Part shown: piece after piece, positions 15,970 to 24,002 of the stretch | How the letters are laid out: every line of letters starts with the position of its first letter | How positions within the stretch are numbered: position 1 is the stretch's first letter | NCBI RefSeq assembly: GCF_009720865.1 | Contig: NZ_WNLA01000037.1 | Span: forward strand, 1-35,709 | DNA: 35,709 bases | Direction: 5' to 3' | Source: Pseudoduganella ginsengisoli | GTDB lineage: Bacteria > Pseudomonadota > Gammaproteobacteria > Burkholderiales > Burkholderiaceae_D | Made by a program: the position numbers and the translations under genes | The notes under the pieces: model-generated | The model's input: only the letters and a program-made list of their open reading frames with translations | Database searches by the model: none | What the model was told of the DNA's origin: nothing

Positions 15970-17367
15970 ATGTACGCGACCAAACCCCAGCACCGCGCCA
16001 TTGGCGCCCAGCCGGAAGCCGTGAAAACCGCGCCGGTCCTTGAAGATTCCGCGCTGCAAGCAGCCGCCAAGACGCCATGGCATATGTATGCGTGGCGCGC
16101 GATGGACGTGAAAATCGGCTTGATCCCGCTGCCGATTTATGTGCTGCTGGCCGCCTTGATTGGCGGCTTTATCGCGCTGGGCAAAATGCCAACCGACATT
16201 TCCGTATCGATCGCCGTGCTTTGCCTGGGCGGCTTTACCTGTGCGGAATTCGGCAAACGCTTGCCGGTGCTGCGCCACATCGGCGCTGCCGCCATCTTTG
16301 CCACGTTCGTGCCATCGTTCCTCGTGTACCTGCACGCGATTCCGCCGGTGATGTTGAAAAACGTATCGGAATTTACCAAGAGCAGTAATTTCCTGTATCT
16401 GTTCATTGCTTCCATTGTGGTCGGCAGTATTTTCAGCATGGACCGCACGGTGCTGGTCAAAGGCTTCCTGAAAATCTTCGCGCCGCTGGCGGCAGGAACG
16501 GTGGTGGCGGCCATAGTCGGCACGGCCGTTGGCACGGCGCTGGGCCTGGGCTGGCAACACACGCTGTTCTTCATCGTCGTCCCCATCATGGCGGGCGGCG
16601 TGGGCGAGGGGGCGATTCCCCTGTCGATCGGCTATGCCGCCATTCTCGGCACCGCGCAGGGCGATGTTTTTGCAGAAGTGCTGCCGCCGGTGATGCTGGG
16701 CAGTTTGAGCGCGATCCTGATGTCGGGTGCACTGAATTTTGTCGGCAAGCGCTTCCCGCACCTGACTGGCGAAGGCCGTTTGCAGCCCGGTGCTGAAGAA
16801 GAATTGCGTGTGGTGGAACTGCCGGCCGGTACGGTCGATATCCCGCAAATTTCGTCGGCTGCGCTGACTGCGATTACGCTGTACATGGTGGGCCTGATGT
16901 CCCACAAGCTGTTCGACTTCCCTGCGCCTGTCGTGATGCTGTTTATTGCCGTGCTGCTGAAGCTGTGCCACGTGGTGTCGCCGCAATTGCAGCAAGCGTC
17001 GCAAGTGGTCTACAAATTCTTTTCGACGGCCGTGACGTATCCACTGCTGTTCGCCATCGGCGCCGCGCTGACGCCATGGGAAAAACTGATTGCCGCTTTC
17101 ACCATCAGCAACCTGATCACCATCGTCGCCACCGTTGCCAGCCTGATGGCCACTGGTTTTGTCGTGGGCCGTGCGCTGAAAATGTACCCGATTGAAACCG
17201 CCATCATCAATGCGTGCCACAGCGGGCAGGGCGGTACTGGCGACGTGGCGATCCTGACGGCGGCGAACCGCATGCAGATGATGCCGTTTGCGCAAATCGC
17301 TACGCGGATTGGCGGGGCGATTGTGGTGACTTTGGCGCTGTTTGCCCTGGCGCGCATTGGTATGTGA
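15970..17367 (+). CDS. 2-hydroxycarboxylate transporter family protein (citrate/malate type)
   Basis: A 465-residue inner-membrane protein with about eleven hydrophobic segments after a 50-residue soluble N-terminus. It carries both signature Gly loops of the 2HCT/CCS family: GGVGEGAIPLS about residue 205 and CHSGQGGTGDVAILTAA near the C-terminus, each the re-entrant loop of one half of the inverted-repeat fold. Family members such as CitS, CimH and MaeN take up citrate, malate or related acids with sodium or protons; the exact substrate cannot be read from the sequence. GGGAG lies 5 nt before the ATG. It is a single-gene unit: a strong terminator follows within 35 nt, and no citrate lyase or two-component genes are adjacent. 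Confidence 0.92.
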   Translation: MYATKPQHRAIGAQPEAVKTAPVLEDSALQAAAKTPWHMYAWRAMDVKIGLIPLPIYVLLAALIGGFIALGKMPTDISVSIAVLCLGGFTCAEFGKRLPVLRHIGAAAIFATFVPSFLVYLHAIPPVMLKNVSEFTKSSNFLYLFIASIVVGSIFSMDRTVLVKGFLKIFAPLAAGTVVAAIVGTAVGTALGLGWQHTLFFIVVPIMAGGVGEGAIPLSIGYAAILGTAQGDVFAEVLPPVMLGSLSAILMSGALNFVGKRFPHLTGEGRLQPGAEEELRVVELPAGTVDIPQISSAALTAITLYMVGLMSHKLFDFPAPVVMLFIAVLLKLCHVVSPQLQQASQVVYKFFSTAVTYPLLFAIGAALTPWEKLIAAFTISNLITIVATVASLMATGFVVGRALKMYPIETAIINACHSGQGGTGDVAILTAANRMQMMPFAQIATRIGGAIVVTLALFALARIGM

Positions 17368-17399
17368 CGTGACGTCTTCCTGCGCAGATGCGCTTTGCG

Positions 17400-17426
17400 G
17401 CCCGCTTTGTGCGGGCTTTTTTTTTT
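17400..17426 (+). terminator. Rho-independent terminator after the hydroxycarboxylate transporter
   Basis: A perfect 6 bp stem (GCCCGC at 17400-17405, GCGGGC at 17411-17416) with a TTTGT loop is followed by ten consecutive T residues (17417-17426). Confidence 0.93.
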
Positions 17427-17575
17427 CGGTGCTGCGTTGCCGGGGTCGTTTTTGAGGCGCCCTAAATTATTGCCATTGCCGGAGTGGGGTGTGGAATATT
17501 TGCGACTGTGAAAATGCGTGAGATTCTTTCTGCAAGCACATTGCTACTATTTTCCAATATAACTGGGCGGGCCGC

Positions 17576-19717
17576 TTGACCGGCATCGGGAATGGCTTGG
17601 CGGATTACACGACATTCCCTCTCACGAGTGTGGACATTGCCGCCAACGTCACCAGCAGCCACGCGACACGCAAAGTACCGTCCTTCAATGGCAGCACGAC
17701 TGCTGGGACGGTTTCAGGCGAGTTCACCACACAGCAAACCGCTGACAGTCTTGGCCGGCCATCCAGCGTGACAGGCAATGCCTCCCAGCGCATGGATTAC
17801 ACCTACGATGGCAATGGCAACCTGAAGACCGCCACGGACGCGCTGAGCCATGTGACCAGCTACGATTACGACAATGTCAACCGGTTGAAAACCGTCACCA
17901 TGCCGGATGGTGGGACCATCGTTTATAACTACGATGTCGATGGACGCCTTTACACGGTGATAGATCCGCGCAACCTGACGACCATCTACACGTATAACGC
18001 GTTTGGCGACGTCATGACGCGCAACAGTCCGGACACTGGCTTGACTTCGTACACCTACGACACGGGAGGGCGCCTGCTGACCGAAACCCGTGCCGATGGA
18101 AAAGTCGTGAGTTACGGCTGGGATAAACTGGGACGCCGGACCACCCGCACCGTGGCGGGCGTGACGGAAACGTTCACCGATGATGGCGGAACGTATGGCA
18201 AGGGCCGCCTTTCCGGCTTGAGCGACGCCAGCGGCACCACCATCTATAGCTACAACGCGAACGGCCAGTTGACCAGCCAGGTCAACGTCATTGGCGGTTC
18301 GTCGTATACCACCAGCTGGGGCTACGATGCGACCACCGGTCGCAACACCAGCATGACGTATCCAGGCGGCGTTGTACTCGGCTACACCTACGATGGCGCC
18401 GGAAGGCTGTCCGGCGTCACCAGTAATATTCCCGGTATGCCGACGCTGGCCGATAACTTCCTGCGCCAGCCTGCCACCAACATTCTTTATGGCTGGCGCT
18501 TTGGCAACGGCTTGCCACGATTGATCACACTCGATGCGGATGGCCGCATTACGCAACTGGCCAGCCAGACTGCGCATGACCTGACGTATGGTTACACCGC
18601 TAACGCCAACACCATCGAGAGCATTACTGACAATGTCTACAGAGCGCAAAGCGGAACGCTTCCGTATGAAGCCAGCGACAGCATCTACACGCTGGATCCT
18701 TCCAGCAATCGGATTTCAAGCATCAGCGGCGGCATCAACCGCTCGTTTGGATATGATTCTCTGGGAAATGTTACGTCGGACACCGGCCGCATCCTGACCT
18801 ATGACGACTTCAACCGCATGAAGAGTTACACCGGCAGCGGTGTCACGACAAGTTACGTCAGCAACGCCCTGAACCAGCGGGCCCAGAAAGGCTCGACGCG
18901 TTATGTCTATGCTGCCGATGGCAGGCTGCTGTATGAAGCGGGGGCGACGGCAACCAGTTACGTTTGGCTGGAAGGCCAATTGCTGGGGATTGCACGCAAT
19001 AACACCTTCTATGCCAGCCATAACGACCATCTGGGGCGGCCGCAGGTGATGACTAACAGTGCCAAGGCTGTAGGCTGGCGGGCTAGTAATACACCGTTCG
19101 ACCGCAGTGTTGCAGTGGACACCATTGGAGGGATGAATCTGGGGTTCCCGGGGCAGTATTACGATGCGGAGTCGGGGCTGTGGTACAACTGGAACAGGTA
19201 TTATGATGCTGGGATTGGGCGGTATTTGCAGAGCGATCCGATTGGACTTTCAGGTGGCATCAATACGTACGTATACGTTGGCGGAAATGCGATCTCTAGA
19301 TTGGATCCACTCGGACTAGCCGACCTCAATCTGTTCAATCCCTATACACAACATGACAAGCTACTTTATGAGGGGGCCAATAATTGGAAAATCCCGAATG
19401 TATATACGATAGCTGGTCACGGCAACCCTGGGAATATGGAGGATAGTCGAGATGGACGGGCAATTCCTATTCGCCCGGACGATTTGGCAAAGATCGTTGA
19501 GAATGACCCCAACTGGAAGCACAAACCAATTACGATAGGTTCTTGCAATGTTGGGAACGCTTGGCCTGATGGATTCCAAGGCAAACCACACTGGGCACCG
19601 TTCGCGCAAGATCTAGCTAATCGTCTGGGAGTACCTGTGACTGCGCCGACAACATTTGTGCGCTTTCCTTTACCTAGTTCTGGTTTCTTCAAGACTTATA
19701 ACCCGCAGACTCGATGA
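17576..19717 (+). CDS. 5'-truncated Rhs protein with an H/C-dyad toxin tip
   Basis: The frame is open from 17522 without ATG or ribosome binding site; the nominal start is TTG 17576. The product begins in the middle of YD repeats (YTYDGNGNL, YDYDNVNRL, YNYDVDGRL) and lacks the N-terminal half, PAAR or signal of a complete Rhs. The core ends at the conserved DPIGLSGG... LDPLGL boundary. After it comes a 130-residue unique tip, AT-richer than the core, with TIAGHGNPGNM (His615) and TIGSCNVGN (Cys657), then DLANRLGVPV. A His-Gly and a Cys after two strands recall clan CD cysteine peptidases and the caspase-like toxins found on Rhs proteins. Without its N-terminus it is probably not exported; it may serve as a donor cassette. 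It overlaps the immunity candidate by ATGA. Confidence 0.82.
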   Translation: MTGIGNGLADYTTFPLTSVDIAANVTSSHATRKVPSFNGSTTAGTVSGEFTTQQTADSLGRPSSVTGNASQRMDYTYDGNGNLKTATDALSHVTSYDYDNVNRLKTVTMPDGGTIVYNYDVDGRLYTVIDPRNLTTIYTYNAFGDVMTRNSPDTGLTSYTYDTGGRLLTETRADGKVVSYGWDKLGRRTTRTVAGVTETFTDDGGTYGKGRLSGLSDASGTTIYSYNANGQLTSQVNVIGGSSYTTSWGYDATTGRNTSMTYPGGVVLGYTYDGAGRLSGVTSNIPGMPTLADNFLRQPATNILYGWRFGNGLPRLITLDADGRITQLASQTAHDLTYGYTANANTIESITDNVYRAQSGTLPYEASDSIYTLDPSSNRISSISGGINRSFGYDSLGNVTSDTGRILTYDDFNRMKSYTGSGVTTSYVSNALNQRAQKGSTRYVYAADGRLLYEAGATATSYVWLEGQLLGIARNNTFYASHNDHLGRPQVMTNSAKAVGWRASNTPFDRSVAVDTIGGMNLGFPGQYYDAESGLWYNWNRYYDAGIGRYLQSDPIGLSGGINTYVYVGGNAISRLDPLGLADLNLFNPYTQHDKLLYEGANNWKIPNVYTIAGHGNPGNMEDSRDGRAIPIRPDDLAKIVENDPNWKHKPITIGSCNVGNAWPDGFQGKPHWAPFAQDLANRLGVPVTAPTTFVRFPLPSSGFFKTYNPQTR
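18924..19275 (+). repeat. Direct repeat copy 1: end of the Rhs core
   Basis: About 350 bp that recur 1442 bp downstream (20366-20717) at high identity and without a gap over the parts compared. It covers the last stretch of Rhs core up to the DPIG boundary. Such repeats allow recombination that swaps toxin tips. Confidence 0.85.
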
Positions 19718-20136
19718 ACAAACGTATAACCACCTTACTTCTCGCGTTCGCAACGACTGGTATTGGTCTATATTACTGGCGCACGCAGCAGCCATCGCCA
19801 TATGGATTTGAAGTACAGTACGCATTAACTGAGAAAGCGATTGCTGATTTAAAACCTCGCGCATTGAGTGGGGACTGTTCCGCGGCGAGAAGTTTGTCAA
19901 TGCACTATCTTAATGCTGCTTTAAACTTTGAAGAAGGCTTGCATTGGTCGAGAGTGGCAGCGCAGTGCCCAGACCTCCTAGACAAAAGGCGACTTATTGT
20001 TCTATTGGTGCAGTTGCCAAGGAGCGCGGCTATTGATATGGAAATAGAGAAAACTGTCAAACAAGTTGATGAAATTGACCCGAAAGAAAGCCAACGCATA
20101 CGTTCATTGATCAACGAAGAAAGGGAAATTAAGTAG
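19714..20136 (+). CDS. Candidate immunity protein for the first Rhs tip
   Basis: A 140-residue protein that starts inside the rhs stop codon (ATGA), the normal place for the cognate immunity gene. It opens with a hydrophobic segment (about residues 6-22, TTLLLAFATTGIGLYYW) without a lipobox or obvious cleavage site, so it is probably anchored in the inner membrane with a periplasmic domain. The rest is helical with two cysteines (Cys54 and Cys85). Its base composition is clearly AT-richer than the flanking chromosome, as usual for Rhs toxin/immunity pairs. I do not recognise the family; the immunity role is inferred from position. Confidence 0.72.
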   Translation: MNKRITTLLLAFATTGIGLYYWRTQQPSPYGFEVQYALTEKAIADLKPRALSGDCSAARSLSMHYLNAALNFEEGLHWSRVAAQCPDLLDKRRLIVLLVQLPRSAAIDMEIEKTVKQVDEIDPKESQRIRSLINEEREIK

Positions 20137-20210
20137 TCCAGCCTGAATAATTCAAAAAGCAGCCAGAGGTACCACCATAACTGTGCTGTACAAGCGACGA
20201 TAAAACTGGC

Positions 20211-20255
20211 AATACGGCGTTCGACCGCAGCGTTGTTCTCAATACGGTTGGCTGG
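20211..20255 (+). pseudogene. Micro-fragment of an Rhs core
   Basis: In one frame the segment reads NTAFDRSVVLNTVG, which matches NTPFDRSVAVDTIG in the complete core copy upstream. It is cut off on both sides and lies between the first immunity gene and the second Rhs tip. It marks a further lost cassette or a recombination scar. The flanks 20137-20210 and 20256-20337 show no gene. Confidence 0.6.
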
Positions 20256-20337
20256 TTCACTTTAAGATGCGGAGATCCCTCTGCCGTCAAATATAGCGGA
20301 CAGTTTTTTCGCGCAGTTTGACCGGACATTCCCTGCT

Positions 20338-21182
20338 GTGGGTACCCGCTACCGATCAGAAAGATGGCTGCTGTATGAGGCGGGGGCGGCGGCAACCAGT
20401 TACGTTTGGCTGGAAGGCCAATTGCTGGGGATTGCGCGCAATAACACCTTCTATGCCAGCCATAACGACCATCTGGGGCGGCCGCAAGTGATGACGAACA
20501 GTGCCAAGGCTGTGGTTTGGCGAGCCTCCAATACTCCGTTTGGCCGCAGTGTGGTGGTCGATACCATTGGCGGGATGAATCTGGGGTTCCCGGGGCAGTA
20601 TTACGACTCGGAGTCGGGGTTGTGGTACAACTGGAACCGGTATTATGATGGGCAGATTGGCCGGTATTTGCAGAGTGATCCAATTGGGCTCAATGGTGGA
20701 ATTAATACCTACGCATATGTAGAGGGGAAACCGCTACGATACACGGACCCGCATGGAACGAATCCAGTTGCTGGGCTAATAGAAGGTGCTGAAATTGGCA
20801 CAGCAATATTGCCTGGCTGGGGAACGGTCATTGGCGGTGCTATTGGCTTGGGAGCAGGATGGTGGGTCGCAGACAAGCTCAACACTGCTATTGCAAACCA
20901 AGCTGAGCCACCAGTTCCCGGCGCGACAGGCGGCGATAAATCCAATACGGGTACCCGCCAATGGGAAAAGCCTGGCGGTTTTAGCGATGCTAACCGAGAC
21001 TTTGACAATTTGAATCCTACTGGGTGCAGGACAAGGGAAACGAAGTTCGGGTCGGAACTCTTCCAAACGGTGACAGAGTTATTGTTAGGCCAGATAGCTC
21101 TGATGGCAGACCTACTGTGGAGATTCAACGACCAGATGGAAAGCGTTCAAGGGACAAAATTCGATATTGCCCCACGCGGTAG
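20338..21182 (+). pseudogene. Orphan Rhs tip with a second toxin domain, frameshifted
   Basis: An Rhs fragment that begins at GTRY in the core, without a start signal, repeats the end of the core (20366-20717), and then carries a different tip after INTYAYVEGKPL. The tip has a Gly-rich hydrophobic stretch (ILPGWGTVIGGAIGLGAGWW) and then FSDANRDFDNLNPT. Near 21020 the reading changes: the next frame gives VRVGTLPNGDRVIVRPDSS, then DGRPTVEIQ, and ends at TAG 21180-21182. That is a typical ending of Rhs tips, whereas the nominal frame continues to 21201 with unrelated residues. So a one-base indel inactivates the toxin, or the base is a sequencing error. The toxin activity is not recognised. Confidence 0.78.
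20366..20717 (+). repeat. Direct repeat copy 2: end of the Rhs core
   Basis: Partner of 18924-19275 at a constant offset of 1442 bp. Identity is high until just past the DPIG boundary, where the two toxin tips diverge. Confidence 0.85.
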
Positions 21183-21217
21183 TTTTGAATACGGTTTTTA
21201 AAGGGCGGGAAGTTAGG

Positions 21218-21604
21218 ATGGGAATATATCAACCGTGGTATTGCGACGTGATCTCGCAGCCGACGTTTATGGCGTTGGAGCGCATCGAGTATGGTGGAAA
21301 TGGGATGCAGATACTGCTACGAGAGGTGGCAGGTGAAAAGCGCTTAATCTGCCTTCGGTTTATTGATTTGCCAATGGCTGTTCGTATATCAAATGAAAGT
21401 CAGCGATTGGAGTCTTTGCGGGAACTGCCGAAAGGCACTAGGAATTCGCTTTACGTCGTCTCGCAATCTACATTTTTATCTTGGCTTCATGAAGAGTCAT
21501 TGCAAATCTACAAGGACGACCCTTTGTTTCACTTGGCAATCGTGATGGATGAATGGATCGACATCATTTGCAATGAATTACCGAGCGTTGTTATTGCGAA
21601 ATAG
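21218..21604 (+). CDS. Candidate immunity protein for the second Rhs tip
   Basis: A 128-residue acidic, soluble protein starting MGIYQPWYCDVISQPTF. It begins 35 nt after the corrected end of the frameshifted toxin, with GGGAAG 5-6 nt before the ATG at 21218; a longer in-frame start at 21167 would overlap the toxin. It has no signal peptide or membrane segment, so it should act in the cytoplasm. Composition is AT-rich like the other tip-linked genes. I do not recognise the family, and the role comes from its position behind an Rhs tip. The gene itself looks intact although its toxin does not. Confidence 0.7.
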   Translation: MGIYQPWYCDVISQPTFMALERIEYGGNGMQILLREVAGEKRLICLRFIDLPMAVRISNESQRLESLRELPKGTRNSLYVVSQSTFLSWLHEESLQIYKDDPLFHLAIVMDEWIDIICNELPSVVIAK

Positions 21605-21750
21605 AAAATTGAGAACAGCTTAAGGCCGCAAAGTCGCGTGTAGGAAAAAAATTGCAAGGAAGCGAGGGCAGGATCTGCGCAGGTGCGTAAGCCGATGATG
21701 CGTCTAGGTAAAGTGGTCGTGGTTACGACGGAAGTGCGTCAAGGCCAACA
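21605..21750 (+). other. Non-coding remnant between the second and third Rhs cassettes
   Basis: About 150 nt with no gene. It ends in sequence that leads into a third Rhs shred and is likely decayed cassette DNA. Confidence 0.35.
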
Positions 21751-21852
21751 CACCACAGCTACTATCGGGACTGCTACGATCCGGGTGCGGGGCGTTATTG
21801 CCAGAGCGATCCGATCGGACTCGATAGCGGCATCAACACATACCGCTATGAG
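21751..21852 (+). pseudogene. Third Rhs core fragment
   Basis: One frame reads HHSYYRDCYDPGAGRY, then CQSDPIGLDSGINTYRYE. This is the last 34 residues or so of an Rhs core, including the DPIGL boundary, but diverged from the other two copies (YRDCYDPGAGRY against YYDAGIGRY). It stops at 21852, where the next residues no longer fit an Rhs tip. No start, toxin or immunity gene belongs to it. The longer frame over this region (21683-22219) is a different frame and not coding. Confidence 0.8.
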
Positions 21853-21887
21853 CTTCCCTCGGTTTTTCGTCTTCCAACGGTCCAGTT

Positions 21888-22028
21888 TTATGCAGCCTGC
21901 TGATTCAGTCTCTGCGATGCCTGCCAGCGCTCAAGGAATTCAACCGGTGAGCAGAAACCCAGCGTGGAGTGTTGGCGTTGGCGATTATAAAAGACTTCGA
22001 TGTATTCAGTTTTGTCGTTGCTACGGCA
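21888..22028 (-). pseudogene. C-terminal fragment of an IS3-family transposase
   Basis: On the minus strand the segment reads CRSNDKTEYIEVFYNRQRQH, then STLGFCSPVEFLERWQ, and ends at TAA (21888-21890). YIEVFYNRxRxHSTLG is the conserved end of the IS3-family OrfB integrase. Only about 46 codons remain; the catalytic DDE core is gone. The CTGGACC just past the stop may be part of the old terminal repeat. It lies directly beside the third Rhs shred and may have helped to break the locus. Confidence 0.85.
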
Positions 22029-22293
22029 ACAACTATTGCGATGGCAAAGTAAACGAGACGAATTCAAGAGTCAAATTCCAGCTTTCCCGATGGCAGACGG
22101 CCTCCCAAGCTTTGTTTAGGCCGCATTTCTTGCGATTTGCTACCGTTGGCCCACCGCGACACCCCACCTGTCCCGCGAAGCCATTCGCGTGTCCCCGTGA
22201 GCCACTCGGCTCCATATGAAATGTTAAATCTTGCCCAGCGCTTAACATGAATCGCCGGCATGGATTCCTTTAACAAAATCAAACGGAGACACT
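22029..22293 (+). other. Intergenic segment before the SGNH hydrolase
   Basis: About 265 nt. Part may be leftover mobile-element DNA next to the transposase fragment. No gene, clear promoter or terminator recognised. Confidence 0.35.
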
Positions 22294-23364
22294 ATGCGTA
22301 TCAAGCAGTTGTTACCCGCACTTGCTTTGCTGACCCTGGGCGCCCAAGCGTCCGCCAGTACCCTGAACCAGAACGTTTCGTGGACCATCGACCGTCCGGG
22401 CACCACCACCAATTACCGCGTCGTCGCTTATGGCGATTCCATCTATGCCGGCTACAACGGCTCCACCACGAGTGCCGCGAAATATTCCGCGCCCACCGTT
22501 GAAGCGGAATACCTGTCGGCGCTGTGGAACGCGGACATTGAAAGCGTGCGCCGCACGAAATCCGGCGCGATCGCATCGGATGTCTACAACAATAAGATCG
22601 TGGCCGAGCGTTCGTATATGCAGGCCAGTAACACCCGCGTCGTGACGTTTGAAATGTGCGGCAACGACGGCTTGCAAGCCCGTACCGCGTACAAGAGTCA
22701 GACCGGCACCTGCGACGACAGCGTGCTGATCGCAGCGGAAAACAATTGCAAAACATACGTGGCGGCAGCGATGGACTACATCAACGCCAACGCTTATCCG
22801 GGCGTGAAGATGAAAATCATCTCGAACCTGCACTATCCGGGCTATGCGGCCGACAACGTGCAAAGCTCGTGCAAACAAGCCAGCACGGGCCAAACCGTCA
22901 ACATGCAGGATAAATTCCTGCCATCGCTGGCCCGCATCAACCACATGATGTGCGACATGGCGCGCCAGAAGGGCTTCAAGTGTGCCGACAACTTCGCGCA
23001 ATACATGGGCGCGGACTATGACAGCAATGGCGACGGCATCGTCGATGCGGACGCGCTGCGCTACGTGGACGGCGAAAGCCAGGCCAGCTACGTGACCCGC
23101 ATCACGAGCACCTTGCGTTCGACGCTGCGCGACGCCAACACGAAATTCGTGTCGGCCAGCAGCAGCTATGACTATATCCAGTCCGACGACACGCACCCGA
23201 CGTATAACGGCAGCACCGTGACGGCCGGCCTGTTTGGCGGCACCACCGGTACGGGCGCACCGCGCTACACGTCGTTCACCAGCGGCAAAAACCCGATCTG
23301 GAACCAGTATGGCCATGAGCGCATGGGCTGGGCCGTATCGACCTACAACGTACCGACGCCTTAA
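22294..23364 (+). CDS. Secreted SGNH/GDSL-type hydrolase
   Basis: A 356-residue exported protein. Residues 1-22 are a signal peptide ending AQASA. The mature part has the SGNH blocks: VVAYGDSIYAGYNG with nucleophile Ser49, CGNDG with Asn124, and SDDTHPTYNG, which supplies Asp298 and His301. These enzymes cleave esters, for example acyl groups on lipids or polysaccharides; the substrate is not evident. A segment DYDSNGDGIVDADA has the D-x-N-x-D-G pattern of an EF-hand-like calcium loop. At least six cysteines suggest disulfides in the periplasm or outside. GGAG lies 5 nt before the ATG. The small membrane protein gene follows after 9 nt, so the two may be cotranscribed. Confidence 0.85.
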   Translation: MRIKQLLPALALLTLGAQASASTLNQNVSWTIDRPGTTTNYRVVAYGDSIYAGYNGSTTSAAKYSAPTVEAEYLSALWNADIESVRRTKSGAIASDVYNNKIVAERSYMQASNTRVVTFEMCGNDGLQARTAYKSQTGTCDDSVLIAAENNCKTYVAAAMDYINANAYPGVKMKIISNLHYPGYAADNVQSSCKQASTGQTVNMQDKFLPSLARINHMMCDMARQKGFKCADNFAQYMGADYDSNGDGIVDADALRYVDGESQASYVTRITSTLRSTLRDANTKFVSASSSYDYIQSDDTHPTYNGSTVTAGLFGGTTGTGAPRYTSFTSGKNPIWNQYGHERMGWAVSTYNVPTP

Positions 23365-23373
23365 TCCACCGGC

Positions 23374-23997
23374 ATGAACCAGCGCTGGCGCCCCAGCCCC
23401 GGCTATCTGACCGTCGCGTTATTGCTGGCGGTTGGGGTGGCCGTGGTGCTGGTGTTTCTGTGGCTCACGTCCGGACCCGACACGGGAACGGACGCCCCGG
23501 CGCCGGTGCAGCCGCCGGCGGGCAGCGCCACGGGACCGGCCCCGGCGGCGCAGCCCTCCATGGCTTCCCGGGGATCGCCAGCCGCGCCGCAGCACGCGCC
23601 GGAAGGCGACGCCGATCCCACACCGGACTTGCGCAGCTACGTAGCCCGTGGCGAAAAGCCATCGATGGCGGAAGTCATCACGCGGCTGCATGAACGTGGC
23701 ATCCATACCGGCCTGGCCGCGTTCAATCCGCCCGGCACTCGCCCACCGCTGGTGGGGCTGGCCGTGCCGGAAGACTTCCCGCTGCCGCCCGGTTATGTGC
23801 GCCACCATCAAGCCACGGATGACGGCCAGCGCATTGAAGCCATCTTGATGTATGCGCCGGGCTACCAGCCGGTTGATGCGGCCGGGCGTCCTATCGCCGT
23901 GCCGAAAGACCGCGTAGTGCCGCCTGAGCAGGCGCCGCCGGGCCTGGCCGTGCGCCGCATCACGATCCCGCCTCCATTGGATCCTACACAGCACTGA
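23374..23997 (+). CDS. Membrane-anchored protein of unknown function, Pro/Ala-rich
   Basis: A 207-residue protein with one N-terminal transmembrane segment (about 12-32, LTVALLLAVGVAVVLVFLWL), a long Ala/Pro-rich linker (about 37-80), and a globular C-terminal part with DLRSYVARGEKPSMAEVITRLHERGIHTGL and repeated Pro motifs (PEDFPLPPGYV, RITIPPPLDP). It probably projects into the periplasm. It is not a family I recognise. It lies 9 nt after the SGNH hydrolase and 5 nt before the Lnt-like gene, so the three look like one transcript. The ribosome binding site is weak, which fits translational coupling. Confidence 0.75.
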   Translation: MNQRWRPSPGYLTVALLLAVGVAVVLVFLWLTSGPDTGTDAPAPVQPPAGSATGPAPAAQPSMASRGSPAAPQHAPEGDADPTPDLRSYVARGEKPSMAEVITRLHERGIHTGLAAFNPPGTRPPLVGLAVPEDFPLPPGYVRHHQATDDGQRIEAILMYAPGYQPVDAAGRPIAVPKDRVVPPEQAPPGLAVRRITIPPPLDPTQH

Positions 23998-24002
23998 TCA
24001 CC

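Noticed and set aside
15439..17295. A 618-codon minus-strand frame
   Set aside because: It runs antisense to the hydroxycarboxylate transporter and through the unknown minus-strand gene in another frame; no domain is visible.
21683..22219. A 178-codon plus-strand frame
   Set aside because: It crosses the Rhs fragment in the wrong frame and the transposase fragment on the wrong strand.
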